A stretch of 64,000 nucleotides of DNA from SG8-39 sp041558415 (GTDB lineage: Bacteria > Pseudomonadota > Gammaproteobacteria > Burkholderiales > SG8-39): contig JBFFEY010000001.1 of the NCBI GenBank assembly GCA_041558415.1, positions 158,529-222,528 on the forward strand, in the 5' to 3' direction. Numbering within the stretch: position 1 is the first letter of the stretch; the number at the start of each line of letters is the position of its first letter. Made by a program: the position numbers and the translations under genes. Below the pieces are notes generated by a model. That model was not told the DNA's origin and did not search any database. It saw only the letters and a program-made list of their open reading frames with translations. This document shows, piece after piece, positions 52,763 through 60,903 of this stretch.

Positions 52763-55372
52763 ATGACCGATCTCGCCGACATCGTTTCCTCCGCCTTCTG
52801 GCGCGTAAACCCGCCGGATGCCGATCCGGGCGAGACGCGCGAGTGGCTGGAAGCCTTCGACGCGCTGCTCGAGGCGGAGGGTCGCGAGCGCGCCACCTTC
52901 CTGCTCATGAAGCTGCTCGAGCACGCGCGCGCGCGGCGCGTGCCGATGCCGCCGGTGCTGAACACGCCCTACCGCAACAGCATCGGGCTCGCCGAGCAGC
53001 CGCAGTTTCCCGGGAACCTCGAGATCGAGGCGCGCATTTCGGCGCTCGTGCGCTGGAATGCGCTTGCCATGGTGGTGCGCGCGAACCGGGCGCACCCCGA
53101 GCTCGGCGGTCACATCGCGAGCTATGCCTCGGCGGCCGACCTGTTCGAGGTCGGCTTCAACCACTTCTTCAGGGCCGGCCAAGAGGGCGATCTCGTCTAC
53201 TTCCAGCCGCATTCGGCGCCGGGCATGTACGCGCGCGCCTTCCTAGAGGGACGCCTCTCGGAAGCGCAACTCGCCAACTTCCGGCAGGAAGTGGGCGGAC
53301 AGGGTCTGTCGTCCTACTGTCACCCCTGGCTGATGCCGGGCTTCTGGCAGTTCCCGACGGGCTCGATGGGGCTGGGGGCGATCAACGCCGTCTACCAGGC
53401 GCGCTTCATGCGTTACCTGGAGGATCGCGGCATCGCGCAGACCGCTGGGCGCAAGGTCTGGTCGTTCGTCGGCGACGGCGAGATGGACGAACCGGAGTCG
53501 CTCGCCGGCCTGTCGCTCGCCGCGCGCGAGGGTCTCGACAACCTGGTGTTCGTCGTCAACTGCAACCTGCAGCGTCTCGATGGTCCGGTGCGCGGCAACG
53601 GCTCGATCGTGCAGGAGCTCGAGGGCCTGTTTACCGGCGCGGGCTGGAACGTGATCAAGCTGCTGTGGGGCTCGGACTGGGATCCGCTGTTCGCGCGCGA
53701 CGTCGACGGCATCCTGCTGCAGCGCCTGCACGAAACGGTCGACGGCGAGTTCCAGACCTATGCGGCCACCGACGGGCGCTTCAACCGCGAGCAGTTCTTC
53801 AACAAATACCCCGAGCTGCAGGCCATCGTCGCGCATCTGTCGGACGCCGACATCGATCGCCTGCACCGCGGCGGGCACGATCCGGTGAAGATTTACGCCG
53901 CCTACGACGCCGCGCTCAAGCACCGTGGCCGCCCGACCGTGATCCTCGCGCAGACCAAGAAGGGCTACGGCATGGGGCACTGGGGCCAGGGCAAGATGGG
54001 CACCCACCAGCAGAAAAAGCTCGACGACGATGCGTTGAAGCAGTTCCGCGACCGCTTCGCGCTGCCACTGTCGGACGACGACGTCGTCCAGCTGCGCTTC
54101 TTCCGTCCGCCGGCCGACAGTCCCGAGATGCGCTACCTGCACGCGCGGCGCAAAAGCCTGGGCGGTTACCTGCCGGCGCGCGACGCCACGGCGCCGCGCC
54201 TTGCGCCGGCGGGCGACAAGCTGTTCGCGCGCCTCGAGGAAGGCTCCAACCAGCGCGAGCAGTCCTCGACCATGATGTTCGTGCAACTGCTGTCGCAATT
54301 GCTCAAGGACAAGGCGCTCGGTGCGCGCATCGTGCCGATCGTCGCTGACGAGGCGCGCACCTTCGGCATGCAGACGCTGTTCCGCCAGGTCGGCATTTAC
54401 TCCGCGGTCGGCCAGCTCTACGAGCCCGAGGACCACGACGAGCTGCTCTACTACAAGGAGGCGAAGAACGGGCAGATCCTGGAGGAGGGCATCACCGAGG
54501 CCGGCGCGCTGTCGTCCTGGCTTGCCGCGGCGACCGCGTACTCCGCGCACGGCACGCCGATGCTGCCGTTCTACATCTACTACTCGGTGTTCGGCTTCCA
54601 GCGGGTCGCCGACCTGATCTGGGCGGCGGGCGATTCGCGTGCGCGCGGCTTTCTGATCGGCGGCACCGCGGGGCGCACCACGCTCTCGGGCGAGGGGCTG
54701 CAGCACCAGGACGGCTCCTCGCACCTCGTCGCCTCGACCGTGCCGAACTGCCGCGCCTGGGATCCCTGCTATGGCTACGAGCTGGCGGCGATCGTGGAGG
54801 ACGGGGCGCGCCGCATGCTCGACGCGCAGGAGGACGTCTTCTACTACGTCACCGCAATGAACGAGAATTACGTACATCCGCCGATGCCGAAGGGCGCGCG
54901 CGAGGGCATTCTCAAGGGCATGTACCTGCTGCGCGCGGCAAAGAACGCCGAAGTGCAGCTGCTCGGCTCCGGCACCATCCTGCGCGAGTGCCTCGCGGCG
55001 GCTGACGAGCTCGAGCGTACGCACGGCATCGCCGCCAACGTCTGGAGCGTGACGAGCTGGTCGGAATTGCGCTGGGACGGCATGCTCGCGCTCGGCGCGA
55101 GCGAGGCGGTGCGCGAGGTGCGCGGCGAGCCGGCGGCGAAAGCGCCGTGGATCACGCAGTGCCTCGACGGCAGCAAAGGCCCGATCGTCGCGGCGAGCGA
55201 CTACGTCAGCGCGCTCGCCGATCTGGTGCGTCCCTACGTCCCGGCCGGACGGCCGTTTGTCGCGCTCGGTACCGACGGCTACGGCCGCAGCGATACGCGT
55301 GCCGCGTTGCGCAGCTTCTTCGCAGTCGACCTGCGTGCGATCGTGCGCGCGGTGCTCGCGGCGCGCGGCTAA
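52763..55372 (+). CDS. aceE: pyruvate dehydrogenase E1 component, homodimeric type (AceE)
   Basis: ThDP-dependent E1 that decarboxylates pyruvate and acetylates the E2 lipoyl group, 869 aa. It aligns end to end with E. coli AceE: NHFFRA, the ThDP motif from residue 237 (GDGEMDEPES ... NCNLQRLDGPV), the inner-loop His region GKMGTHQQKK, ADEARTFGMQTLFRQVGIYS, EGITEAGA and GEGLQHQDGSSH. The C-terminus is about 20-30 residues shorter than E. coli. No E2 (aceF) or E3 (lpd) gene is adjacent, and an 84-bp repeat follows 4 nt after the stop. Confidence 0.93.
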   Translation: MTDLADIVSSAFWRVNPPDADPGETREWLEAFDALLEAEGRERATFLLMKLLEHARARRVPMPPVLNTPYRNSIGLAEQPQFPGNLEIEARISALVRWNALAMVVRANRAHPELGGHIASYASAADLFEVGFNHFFRAGQEGDLVYFQPHSAPGMYARAFLEGRLSEAQLANFRQEVGGQGLSSYCHPWLMPGFWQFPTGSMGLGAINAVYQARFMRYLEDRGIAQTAGRKVWSFVGDGEMDEPESLAGLSLAAREGLDNLVFVVNCNLQRLDGPVRGNGSIVQELEGLFTGAGWNVIKLLWGSDWDPLFARDVDGILLQRLHETVDGEFQTYAATDGRFNREQFFNKYPELQAIVAHLSDADIDRLHRGGHDPVKIYAAYDAALKHRGRPTVILAQTKKGYGMGHWGQGKMGTHQQKKLDDDALKQFRDRFALPLSDDDVVQLRFFRPPADSPEMRYLHARRKSLGGYLPARDATAPRLAPAGDKLFARLEEGSNQREQSSTMMFVQLLSQLLKDKALGARIVPIVADEARTFGMQTLFRQVGIYSAVGQLYEPEDHDELLYYKEAKNGQILEEGITEAGALSSWLAAATAYSAHGTPMLPFYIYYSVFGFQRVADLIWAAGDSRARGFLIGGTAGRTTLSGEGLQHQDGSSHLVASTVPNCRAWDPCYGYELAAIVEDGARRMLDAQEDVFYYVTAMNENYVHPPMPKGAREGILKGMYLLRAAKNAEVQLLGSGTILRECLAAADELERTHGIAANVWSVTSWSELRWDGMLALGASEAVREVRGEPAAKAPWITQCLDGSKGPIVAASDYVSALADLVRPYVPAGRPFVALGTDGYGRSDTRAALRSFFAVDLRAIVRAVLAARG

Positions 55373-55376
55373 ATTC

Positions 55377-55460
55377 GGGGTCAGACCCCTGTGGATAACT
55401 TGGTTGCAGGCGTCCGCGCGCGGCGCCAAAGTCCAAAGTTATCTACAGGGGTCTGACCCC
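55377..55460. repeat. inverted-repeat element with DnaA boxes (copy A, complete)
   Basis: Two 25-nt arms in inverted orientation (55377-55401 and 55436-55460, 24 of 25 matching) flank 34 nt of unrelated sequence. Each arm is GGGGTCAGACCCC followed by TGTGGATAACTT-like sequence. The left arm contains a perfect DnaA box (TTATCCACA on the minus strand, 55390-55398) and the right arm has TTATCTACA. The element fills the whole gap between aceE and the convergent CofD gene, whose stop codon abuts it. Confidence 0.9.
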
Positions 55461-56423
55461 TCAGACGGCCTCTGCCTTCACCTTGGTGATGTGCCGCGCG
55501 AACTTGATCACCTGCACCGCCAGATCGACGCGGTCGTAGAGCGAGCGCATCACCGTCGGCACCACCAGCACCTCGATGCCGCTGGCGCGCAGGCCCTCGG
55601 CCTGTTCGGCATCCACCTGGTCGATGATAAAGCCGTCGATCAGCTTGTAATATTCCATGGCGACCGTACGCGGCAGCGGCTCCTGGCCGAGTTCGCGCAT
55701 CATCTTCGCCGCCGAGCCCTGCAGCGCGCCGCCGCCGACGATCGGCGACACGGCGATGACCGGTGCGCCCTGCTTGCGCAGCAGCTCCCGCATGCCGCCG
55801 GTCTCGAGGATCGGGCGCACGGTGTGGTAGGGATTGCAGGGCGCGATGATGACGCCCTCGAGGTCAGGCGCGCGCAGCGCGTTGACGATCGCCTCGGGAA
55901 TCGTCGCCTCGGCAGCGTTGGCGTACTGAAAGCCGGTCACCTTCGGCTCGCAGGCGAGCTGCGAGAAATAGTCCTGGAACGAGACCGCACCCTCCTCGGT
56001 CAGCAGCTGGGTGCGCACGCGGTCGTCGCTCATCGGCACGACGTTGGCCTCGATGCCGAGATGCTGGCAGAAGCCGCGCGTGATCTCGGACAGGGGGCGC
56101 TCGGCGGCGAGCCCTTGGGTGCGCAGGATCGGCATGGCGAGCGACTGATCGCCCAGTGGAATGCGGTCCGGCCCGCCGATCATCTTCAGCATCTCGTACA
56201 GCCTGTGGCTCTCACCCTGTGGCTCCCAGCCGGCGTTCGGGTTCGCAAGACCGGCGAGGGTGTAGAGCATGGTGTCGAGATCGGGCGAAAAGGACAGCCC
56301 GACATGCTCGAAGTCGTCGCCCGTATTGACGATCACCGTGAGCCTGCGCTTCAGCAGGTGGTGCAGGCCGTCGGCGAGCTTTGCTCCGCCGACCTGGCCG
56401 CCGAGTATGACGAAGGTTCCCAT
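55461..56423 (-). CDS. cofD: CofD-family 2-phospho-L-lactate (or related) transferase, F420 pathway
   Basis: A 320-aa protein of the CofD family, which attaches a phospho-organic acid moiety to the deazaflavin Fo in coenzyme F420 synthesis. Family motifs are strong: GGQVGGAKLADGL near the N-terminus, VIVNTGDDFEHVGLSFSPD, LYTLAGLANP, AVSPIVGGGALQGSAAKMM and DGFIIDQVDA. These match CofD rather than the YvcK branch. ATG 56423 fits the family; the frame is open a further 14 codons upstream. No other F420 gene (fbiC/cofG/cofH, cofE) lies in the window. Confidence 0.82.
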   Translation of the reverse strand: MGTFVILGGQVGGAKLADGLHHLLKRRLTVIVNTGDDFEHVGLSFSPDLDTMLYTLAGLANPNAGWEPQGESHRLYEMLKMIGGPDRIPLGDQSLAMPILRTQGLAAERPLSEITRGFCQHLGIEANVVPMSDDRVRTQLLTEEGAVSFQDYFSQLACEPKVTGFQYANAAEATIPEAIVNALRAPDLEGVIIAPCNPYHTVRPILETGGMRELLRKQGAPVIAVSPIVGGGALQGSAAKMMRELGQEPLPRTVAMEYYKLIDGFIIDQVDAEQAEGLRASGIEVLVVPTVMRSLYDRVDLAVQVIKFARHITKVKAEAV

Positions 56424-56491
56424 GTGTTCTCTGTGCGGACTCTTTGGCGCCGCAGGACGCCTCACATTTTAGCGGCTTCGTCTCGGATGCC

Positions 56492-58474
56492 TCATTCAGT
56501 ACGCAGCGCGCGCTCGAGGCCTGCAACCAGTGCCGCAAGGCGCCGCAGGCTCCCGCTGTCGACGCCTGCCGGATCGAAGCGACACCTCTGGTGCAGCTCG
56601 AGCGCTTCGAGGAGCTGGGTCCGCGTCGCCGGCTCGAGCGCTGCGCCGACACGCGCGACCCAGGGTCCGAGCGCCTCGTTCGCGGCGCGCGCGCCGTAGC
56701 GTGCGGCGAGGCGCCGCTCGATGGCGAAGAAGGCCGAATCCCTGCCGGGCCACACCGGCGCCGCGGTGCGCGCGCCTTTGCCGCTGCGCGCCGTGCGCCG
56801 TCCGCGCAGCAGCCGCCAGGCGAGGATCAGGGCGAGCAGCGTCAGCAGCACGTAGCTGCCGAGGCCGGCTTCGAACGGCGCGCGCTGCGACCAGCGGAAT
56901 CCCGCCCAGCGCAGCAGATCGGACAGTGCCTGCCAGAGCGGTGCGCGCGCTTGCTCGATGCCGAACCAGTCCGGCGGCGTGGTGTCGAGCTCGATCCAGT
57001 GGCCGTCGACCCAGGCGCGCGTCCACGCATGTGCATGGCGGGCCCGCACCACGTAGGCCTCCTCCAGTGTGCTGTACTCGAGCATCGCGAAACCGGTGGC
57101 GTAGCGCGTCGGCACGCCCGCGGCGCGCAGCAGCAGCGTCGTCGCGGTAGCGAAGTACTCGCAGTGCCCGCTTTTCGTGCGCTCGAGAAAGTCGGCAAGC
57201 GCCGTCGAGCCGCTCGGCGGCGCTGCATCGCGATAGGTGGCGTAACGGTAAGCGGCGAAATGCGCGCGCACCCGTTGCACGGCCTCGGCGGGCGAGAGAT
57301 CCGCAAGCGAGAGCTGCGCGGCAAGGCGTTCGAGCGGCGCCCGTTCGTCTGCCGAAATCACCAGGTCGTCGCGTGTTGGGGGCGCCATATCACCGATCGA
57401 CGCGCCCGCTTCGACGACGTACTGTGCCCACTCGCCGCCGATCGAGGCGCGCACCGTGCCGAGCGCATTGGTTTCGAGCGTCTCGGCGGGCAGTTGCAGT
57501 AGCTCGAGCGCGCCGGCGGGCAGCGCCAGCACCGCCTTGCCCGACTCGAGACGCAACGCGATGCGCGCGGACGCGATGGGGCGACCCTGCGCCAGCCGCC
57601 AGCGCGCGCCGCCGGCGCCGGGCGCGAGCGGCGCCAGCGGCGCATCGCGCGCAATCCAGCTCCTGCGGTCGTAGTCGTTGAAGCTCGCGCGGTGCAGCAG
57701 CTTGAAGCGCGCGGCGTCTGCGCGCTTGGCGTAGACGCGCAGCAGGATGGTGTCCTGCAGCTTGAGGCGGCCGATCGAGCCGATGTCGGTGCGCGAGCGG
57801 TACGGATCGGCGTCCATGCCGCGAAGCATCCAGTCGGAGATCCAGTTTTCGACTTGCGCCTGCAGTTGCGTCAGTCCGACATGGCCGGCGTAGCCGGCGC
57901 CGACGCCGCCGGCGAACAGCAGGGCCCACAGCGTGAGCGGCGCGTGGCGCGGGCGCAGCGCGAGCAGCGCCCAGCCGGCGGCGAGCGCGATCCCTGTGTA
58001 GTAGACCGGGCCGCGGTCGTTGGAAAGGCCTGCGGAAAGCAGGACGAGCGCAAGATAGGGTCCGGCGAAATCGATCAGCGGGTCGCGTACCCCGGGGTTG
58101 CGCCGTCTGCGCTGGCGCATGGCGCGCAGCAGCGCCGACAGGCGCAGCCTTCCGCTGCTGGAGACGAGCTGCGCCATCGCGATCGGTGCGACGAAGGCCG
58201 GCAGGTATTTCAGGCCGGCGAGGATGCTGCGCGACACGCCGGGCGAGTCGGTCGACGCCGCACTCACCACGATGAAGCCGACGAAGAACACCGTGCACAG
58301 ATCCGATAGCCGTTCGTACGATGACGGCTGCAGATCGATACGCCAGGGCGAGCGCGCGGCCACTTCCAGCGCGATGCCAAGCGCGATGCCGAGCGCCAGC
58401 TGGCCGACTTCGAATCCCCAGAAGGCGAGTGCGGCGCCGAGCAGCAGCGGCGGCAGTTTCGGTGCCGGTGTCAT
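56492..58474 (-). CDS. TgpA-like membrane transglutaminase
   Basis: A 660-aa protein with about six TMs in the first 200 residues, a DUF3488-type periplasmic region and a transglutaminase-like domain with the catalytic triad Cys 438 (KSGHCEYFATA), His (RHAHAWTRAW) and Asp (ELDTTPPDW). Then come a TM near 560 and a cytoplasmic DUF4129-like tail. TgpA of Pseudomonas is an essential periplasmic transglutaminase. The ATG overlaps the DUF58 stop as ATGA in a moxR-DUF58-tgpA operon, a standard trio. Confidence 0.93.
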   Translation of the reverse strand: MTPAPKLPPLLLGAALAFWGFEVGQLALGIALGIALEVAARSPWRIDLQPSSYERLSDLCTVFFVGFIVVSAASTDSPGVSRSILAGLKYLPAFVAPIAMAQLVSSSGRLRLSALLRAMRQRRRRNPGVRDPLIDFAGPYLALVLLSAGLSNDRGPVYYTGIALAAGWALLALRPRHAPLTLWALLFAGGVGAGYAGHVGLTQLQAQVENWISDWMLRGMDADPYRSRTDIGSIGRLKLQDTILLRVYAKRADAARFKLLHRASFNDYDRRSWIARDAPLAPLAPGAGGARWRLAQGRPIASARIALRLESGKAVLALPAGALELLQLPAETLETNALGTVRASIGGEWAQYVVEAGASIGDMAPPTRDDLVISADERAPLERLAAQLSLADLSPAEAVQRVRAHFAAYRYATYRDAAPPSGSTALADFLERTKSGHCEYFATATTLLLRAAGVPTRYATGFAMLEYSTLEEAYVVRARHAHAWTRAWVDGHWIELDTTPPDWFGIEQARAPLWQALSDLLRWAGFRWSQRAPFEAGLGSYVLLTLLALILAWRLLRGRRTARSGKGARTAAPVWPGRDSAFFAIERRLAARYGARAANEALGPWVARVGAALEPATRTQLLEALELHQRCRFDPAGVDSGSLRRLAALVAGLERALRTE

Positions 58475-59799
58475 CGCAGTCGCGTCAGGCCTTCTTCCAT
58501 GCGCCCGGGGTGCAGGGCGAGCACCCCGCTCGGCAGGTCCTGGGGCATGGCGTCCTCGGCACAGACCAGCAGCACGCGCACTTCCATGCCGCAGCCTCTC
58601 AGCGTGCGCAGCAGCGCCGCGCGCGCAGTGTCCCATTCGACGAGCACCAGGATGCAGCTCGACAGGCGTGCGCGCTGTGCCAGCACTGCGCCGGCCAGGG
58701 CGTCGAACGCGTCCGGCGAGGCGGGCGCCACGCCGGCCAGGATTTCGAGCATGTGGTCGGCCTGCAGCTGCCCGCGTCCCGCGGTGTATTGGTGTACGTC
58801 GCCAGCCACGAACAGCAGGTCGAGCAGGCACTCCTGCGTGTCGATGGTGTAGACGAACGAGGCGGCGAGCGCGACCGCATCCTCGAAGACCGCGTCCTCG
58901 CCTGCGCCGCGCCCCGTGTCGAGCACCAGCGCGTGGCGCTCGAAGAACTCGTCCTGATACTCCTTGACGATCGGTTTGCCGCTGCGCGCGAAGCTCTTCC
59001 AGTGAATGCGCTGCAGGGGGTCGCCCGGGCGGTAGTCGCGCAGCGCGACGAACTCTTCCGAGTCGCCGACCGAGGTCGCGAGCGACACGCCGCCCTGCTG
59101 GAACTTGCGCGCCCCCGGCAGCACCAGTGCCGGCAGCCGGTAGCGGCGCGGCAGCGCGATCACGCGCGCCGGCAGCGGCGTGCGGTGCAGGCTGCGTACC
59201 AGGCCGAGCGGATCGGGTCGCGCGAGCGTGAGGCCGGCGAGCTCGATGCGCCCGCGGCGGCGCGGTTCGAGCGTCAGCCGCACGGTGGTGCGCCCGCCCG
59301 GAGCGATCGTCGGCAGCGGCACCGCGACCTGCGTGCGCGGGACGCGCCGCTCGATCGCCCAGCGCCAGCGGAAGTAGCCCATCTCGCGGTCGAACCAGTT
59401 GCGCTGCGCCTCGCCGGGCTCGCGCGTACGGCGCCACTCGGCATAGCCGGGGCGCGGGTCGGGAAAGTACTCCTCCAGCGAGGCGCCGGCGAGGCGGCGT
59501 CGGCTGCGATTGGTCAGCGTCACGCGGTAGACGCAGGGCTCGCCCGCCGTCAGGTAGCGCGGCAGCTCGCGCTCGAGCGTGGCGCGCGCGCCGAAAAACG
59601 CGCTGCCGGCGAGCGCGAGGCCGAGCAGAGCGGTGAACAAGGTGAATAGCTGGTAAGTGGTGGTCTGGCTGGTGTCGATGCCGGCGACCGCGGCGACGCC
59701 CGCGCCGACGAACACGACCCAGCCGACGGGCGTCAGCCGCTGCCGCAGCAGGTGATCGATGGCACTGAAGAAGCGCAGTCCGAAGTAGACGAAACGCAT
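58471..59799 (-). CDS. DUF58 domain protein
   Basis: A 442-aa protein with two TMs close to the N-terminus (about 25-65) and a DUF58/vWA-like region: RDYRPGDPLQRIHWKSFARSG-type core, here split as RDYRPGDPLQRIHWK and KEYQDEF, and a MIDAS-like LVLDTGRG. Partner of MoxR ATPases in a poorly understood chaperone or metal-insertion role. It is 23 nt downstream of moxR and overlaps tgpA by 4 nt. Confidence 0.93.
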   Translation of the reverse strand: MRFVYFGLRFFSAIDHLLRQRLTPVGWVVFVGAGVAAVAGIDTSQTTTYQLFTLFTALLGLALAGSAFFGARATLERELPRYLTAGEPCVYRVTLTNRSRRRLAGASLEEYFPDPRPGYAEWRRTREPGEAQRNWFDREMGYFRWRWAIERRVPRTQVAVPLPTIAPGGRTTVRLTLEPRRRGRIELAGLTLARPDPLGLVRSLHRTPLPARVIALPRRYRLPALVLPGARKFQQGGVSLATSVGDSEEFVALRDYRPGDPLQRIHWKSFARSGKPIVKEYQDEFFERHALVLDTGRGAGEDAVFEDAVALAASFVYTIDTQECLLDLLFVAGDVHQYTAGRGQLQADHMLEILAGVAPASPDAFDALAGAVLAQRARLSSCILVLVEWDTARAALLRTLRGCGMEVRVLLVCAEDAMPQDLPSGVLALHPGRMEEGLTRLR

Positions 59800-59822
59800 C
59801 GCGTGCGCGTCGGCGCGAGAGG

Positions 59823-60788
59823 CTAGGCGGGGACCTTGGCCTCGCGCACGATGTCGGCGATCAGCGCCTTGGCGCTCGCACCGGCGAATTTGGCCTGCGG
59901 CTCCAGCACCAGGCGGTGCGCGAGCACCGTCTCGGCGAGCGCCTGCACGTGCTCCGGGCGCACGAAATCGCTGCCGTCGAACAGGGCCAGGGCTTTCGCC
60001 AGATGCGCCAGCGCGAGCGAGGCGCGCGGCCCGCAGCCGAGCAGCACCTGTGGCGCGCTGCGCGTTTTCTGCACGATCTCGACGATGTAATGACGCAGCT
60101 CGCTGGCGATGCGCACCTGCCGTACGCGCGCCATCAGCGCCAGCACGTCCTCGCGGCTGGCGACCGCGCCGATGCGCGCCAGCGGGTGGCCGAGGTCTTG
60201 CGCTTCGAGCACCGCGACCTCGGTGTCGGCGTCGACATAGCCGAGCGACAGGCGCATCGCGAAGCGGTCCATCTGCGCCTCGGGCAGCGGATAGGTGCCG
60301 CGGAACTCGACCGGGTTCTGCGTCGCGATGACGAAGAACAGCGCATCCATCGGACGCGTACGGCCCTCGACGGACACCTGCTGCTCGGCCATCACTTCGA
60401 GCAGCGCGGACTGCGTGCGCGGCGAAGCGCGGTTGATCTCGTCGGCGAGCAGGATGTTGGTGAACACCGGCCCGGCGCGGAATTCGAACAGCTGCTCCTT
60501 CTGGTTGAACACCGACACGCCGAGCACGTCGGAGGGCAGCAGGTCCGGCGTGAACTGCACGCGCGCGAACTGCGCGCCGACCGAGGCGGCCAGGCTCTTG
60601 GCGAGCGTCGTCTTGCCGGTGCCCGGTGTGTCCTCGAGCAGCACGTGCCCGCCCGAGGCGAAGGCGGCCAGCAGCTTGCGCACCGTCCCGCTCTGGCCGC
60701 GCATCACCTGCTCGATGTTCCCGGCGATGCGCTCGAACAGCGCACGCGCGTCCGCGGTCGACAGCATCTCCGGGCTTGGCGCGTTCAT
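59823..60788 (-). CDS. MoxR-family AAA+ ATPase
   Basis: A 321-aa AAA_3 ATPase: Walker A in LLEDTPGTGKTTLAKSL, RVQFTPDLLPSDVLG, Walker B ILLADEINRASPRTQSALLE, sensor I FFVIATQNPVEFRGTYPLP and sensor II GPRASLALAHLAKA. Probable chaperone acting with the DUF58 protein. First gene of its operon; the 5' side is occupied by dispersed repeats. Confidence 0.95.
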   Translation of the reverse strand: MNAPSPEMLSTADARALFERIAGNIEQVMRGQSGTVRKLLAAFASGGHVLLEDTPGTGKTTLAKSLAASVGAQFARVQFTPDLLPSDVLGVSVFNQKEQLFEFRAGPVFTNILLADEINRASPRTQSALLEVMAEQQVSVEGRTRPMDALFFVIATQNPVEFRGTYPLPEAQMDRFAMRLSLGYVDADTEVAVLEAQDLGHPLARIGAVASREDVLALMARVRQVRIASELRHYIVEIVQKTRSAPQVLLGCGPRASLALAHLAKALALFDGSDFVRPEHVQALAETVLAHRLVLEPQAKFAGASAKALIADIVREAKVPA

Positions 60789-60808
60789 CGACGCCAGTTT
60801 AACGAAAC

Positions 60809-60888
60809 GGGGTCAGACCCCTGTGGATAACTTTTGCACGAAATGAACCCATCTGGCTCGCGATCGGATATCGATCTCGTGTTTTTGC
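60809..60888. repeat. DnaA-box repeat arm (copy B) joined to second repeat family
   Basis: 60809-60833 is an exact match to the left arm of copy A (25 of 25), with DnaA box at 60822-60830. No inverted right arm follows. Instead, from 60856 there is a copy of the end of the tatC-side hairpin element (24 nt at 60865-60888, one mismatch to 44643-44666, opposite orientation). Two repeat families are therefore adjacent in the moxR-fadH gap. Confidence 0.85.
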
Positions 60889-60903
60889 ATACGAGTGCTG
60901 TCG

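Noticed and set aside
53243..55429. A 728-codon frame antisense to aceE
   Set aside because: Shadow of aceE; no ribosome-binding site, no recognisable domain, and it would end inside the repeat element.
55461..56423. YvcK-type gluconeogenesis factor instead of CofD
   Set aside because: The VNTGDDFEH and SPDLDTMLYTLAGL motifs and the SPIVGGGALQGSAAKMM stretch are those of CofD; YvcK proteins differ at these sites.
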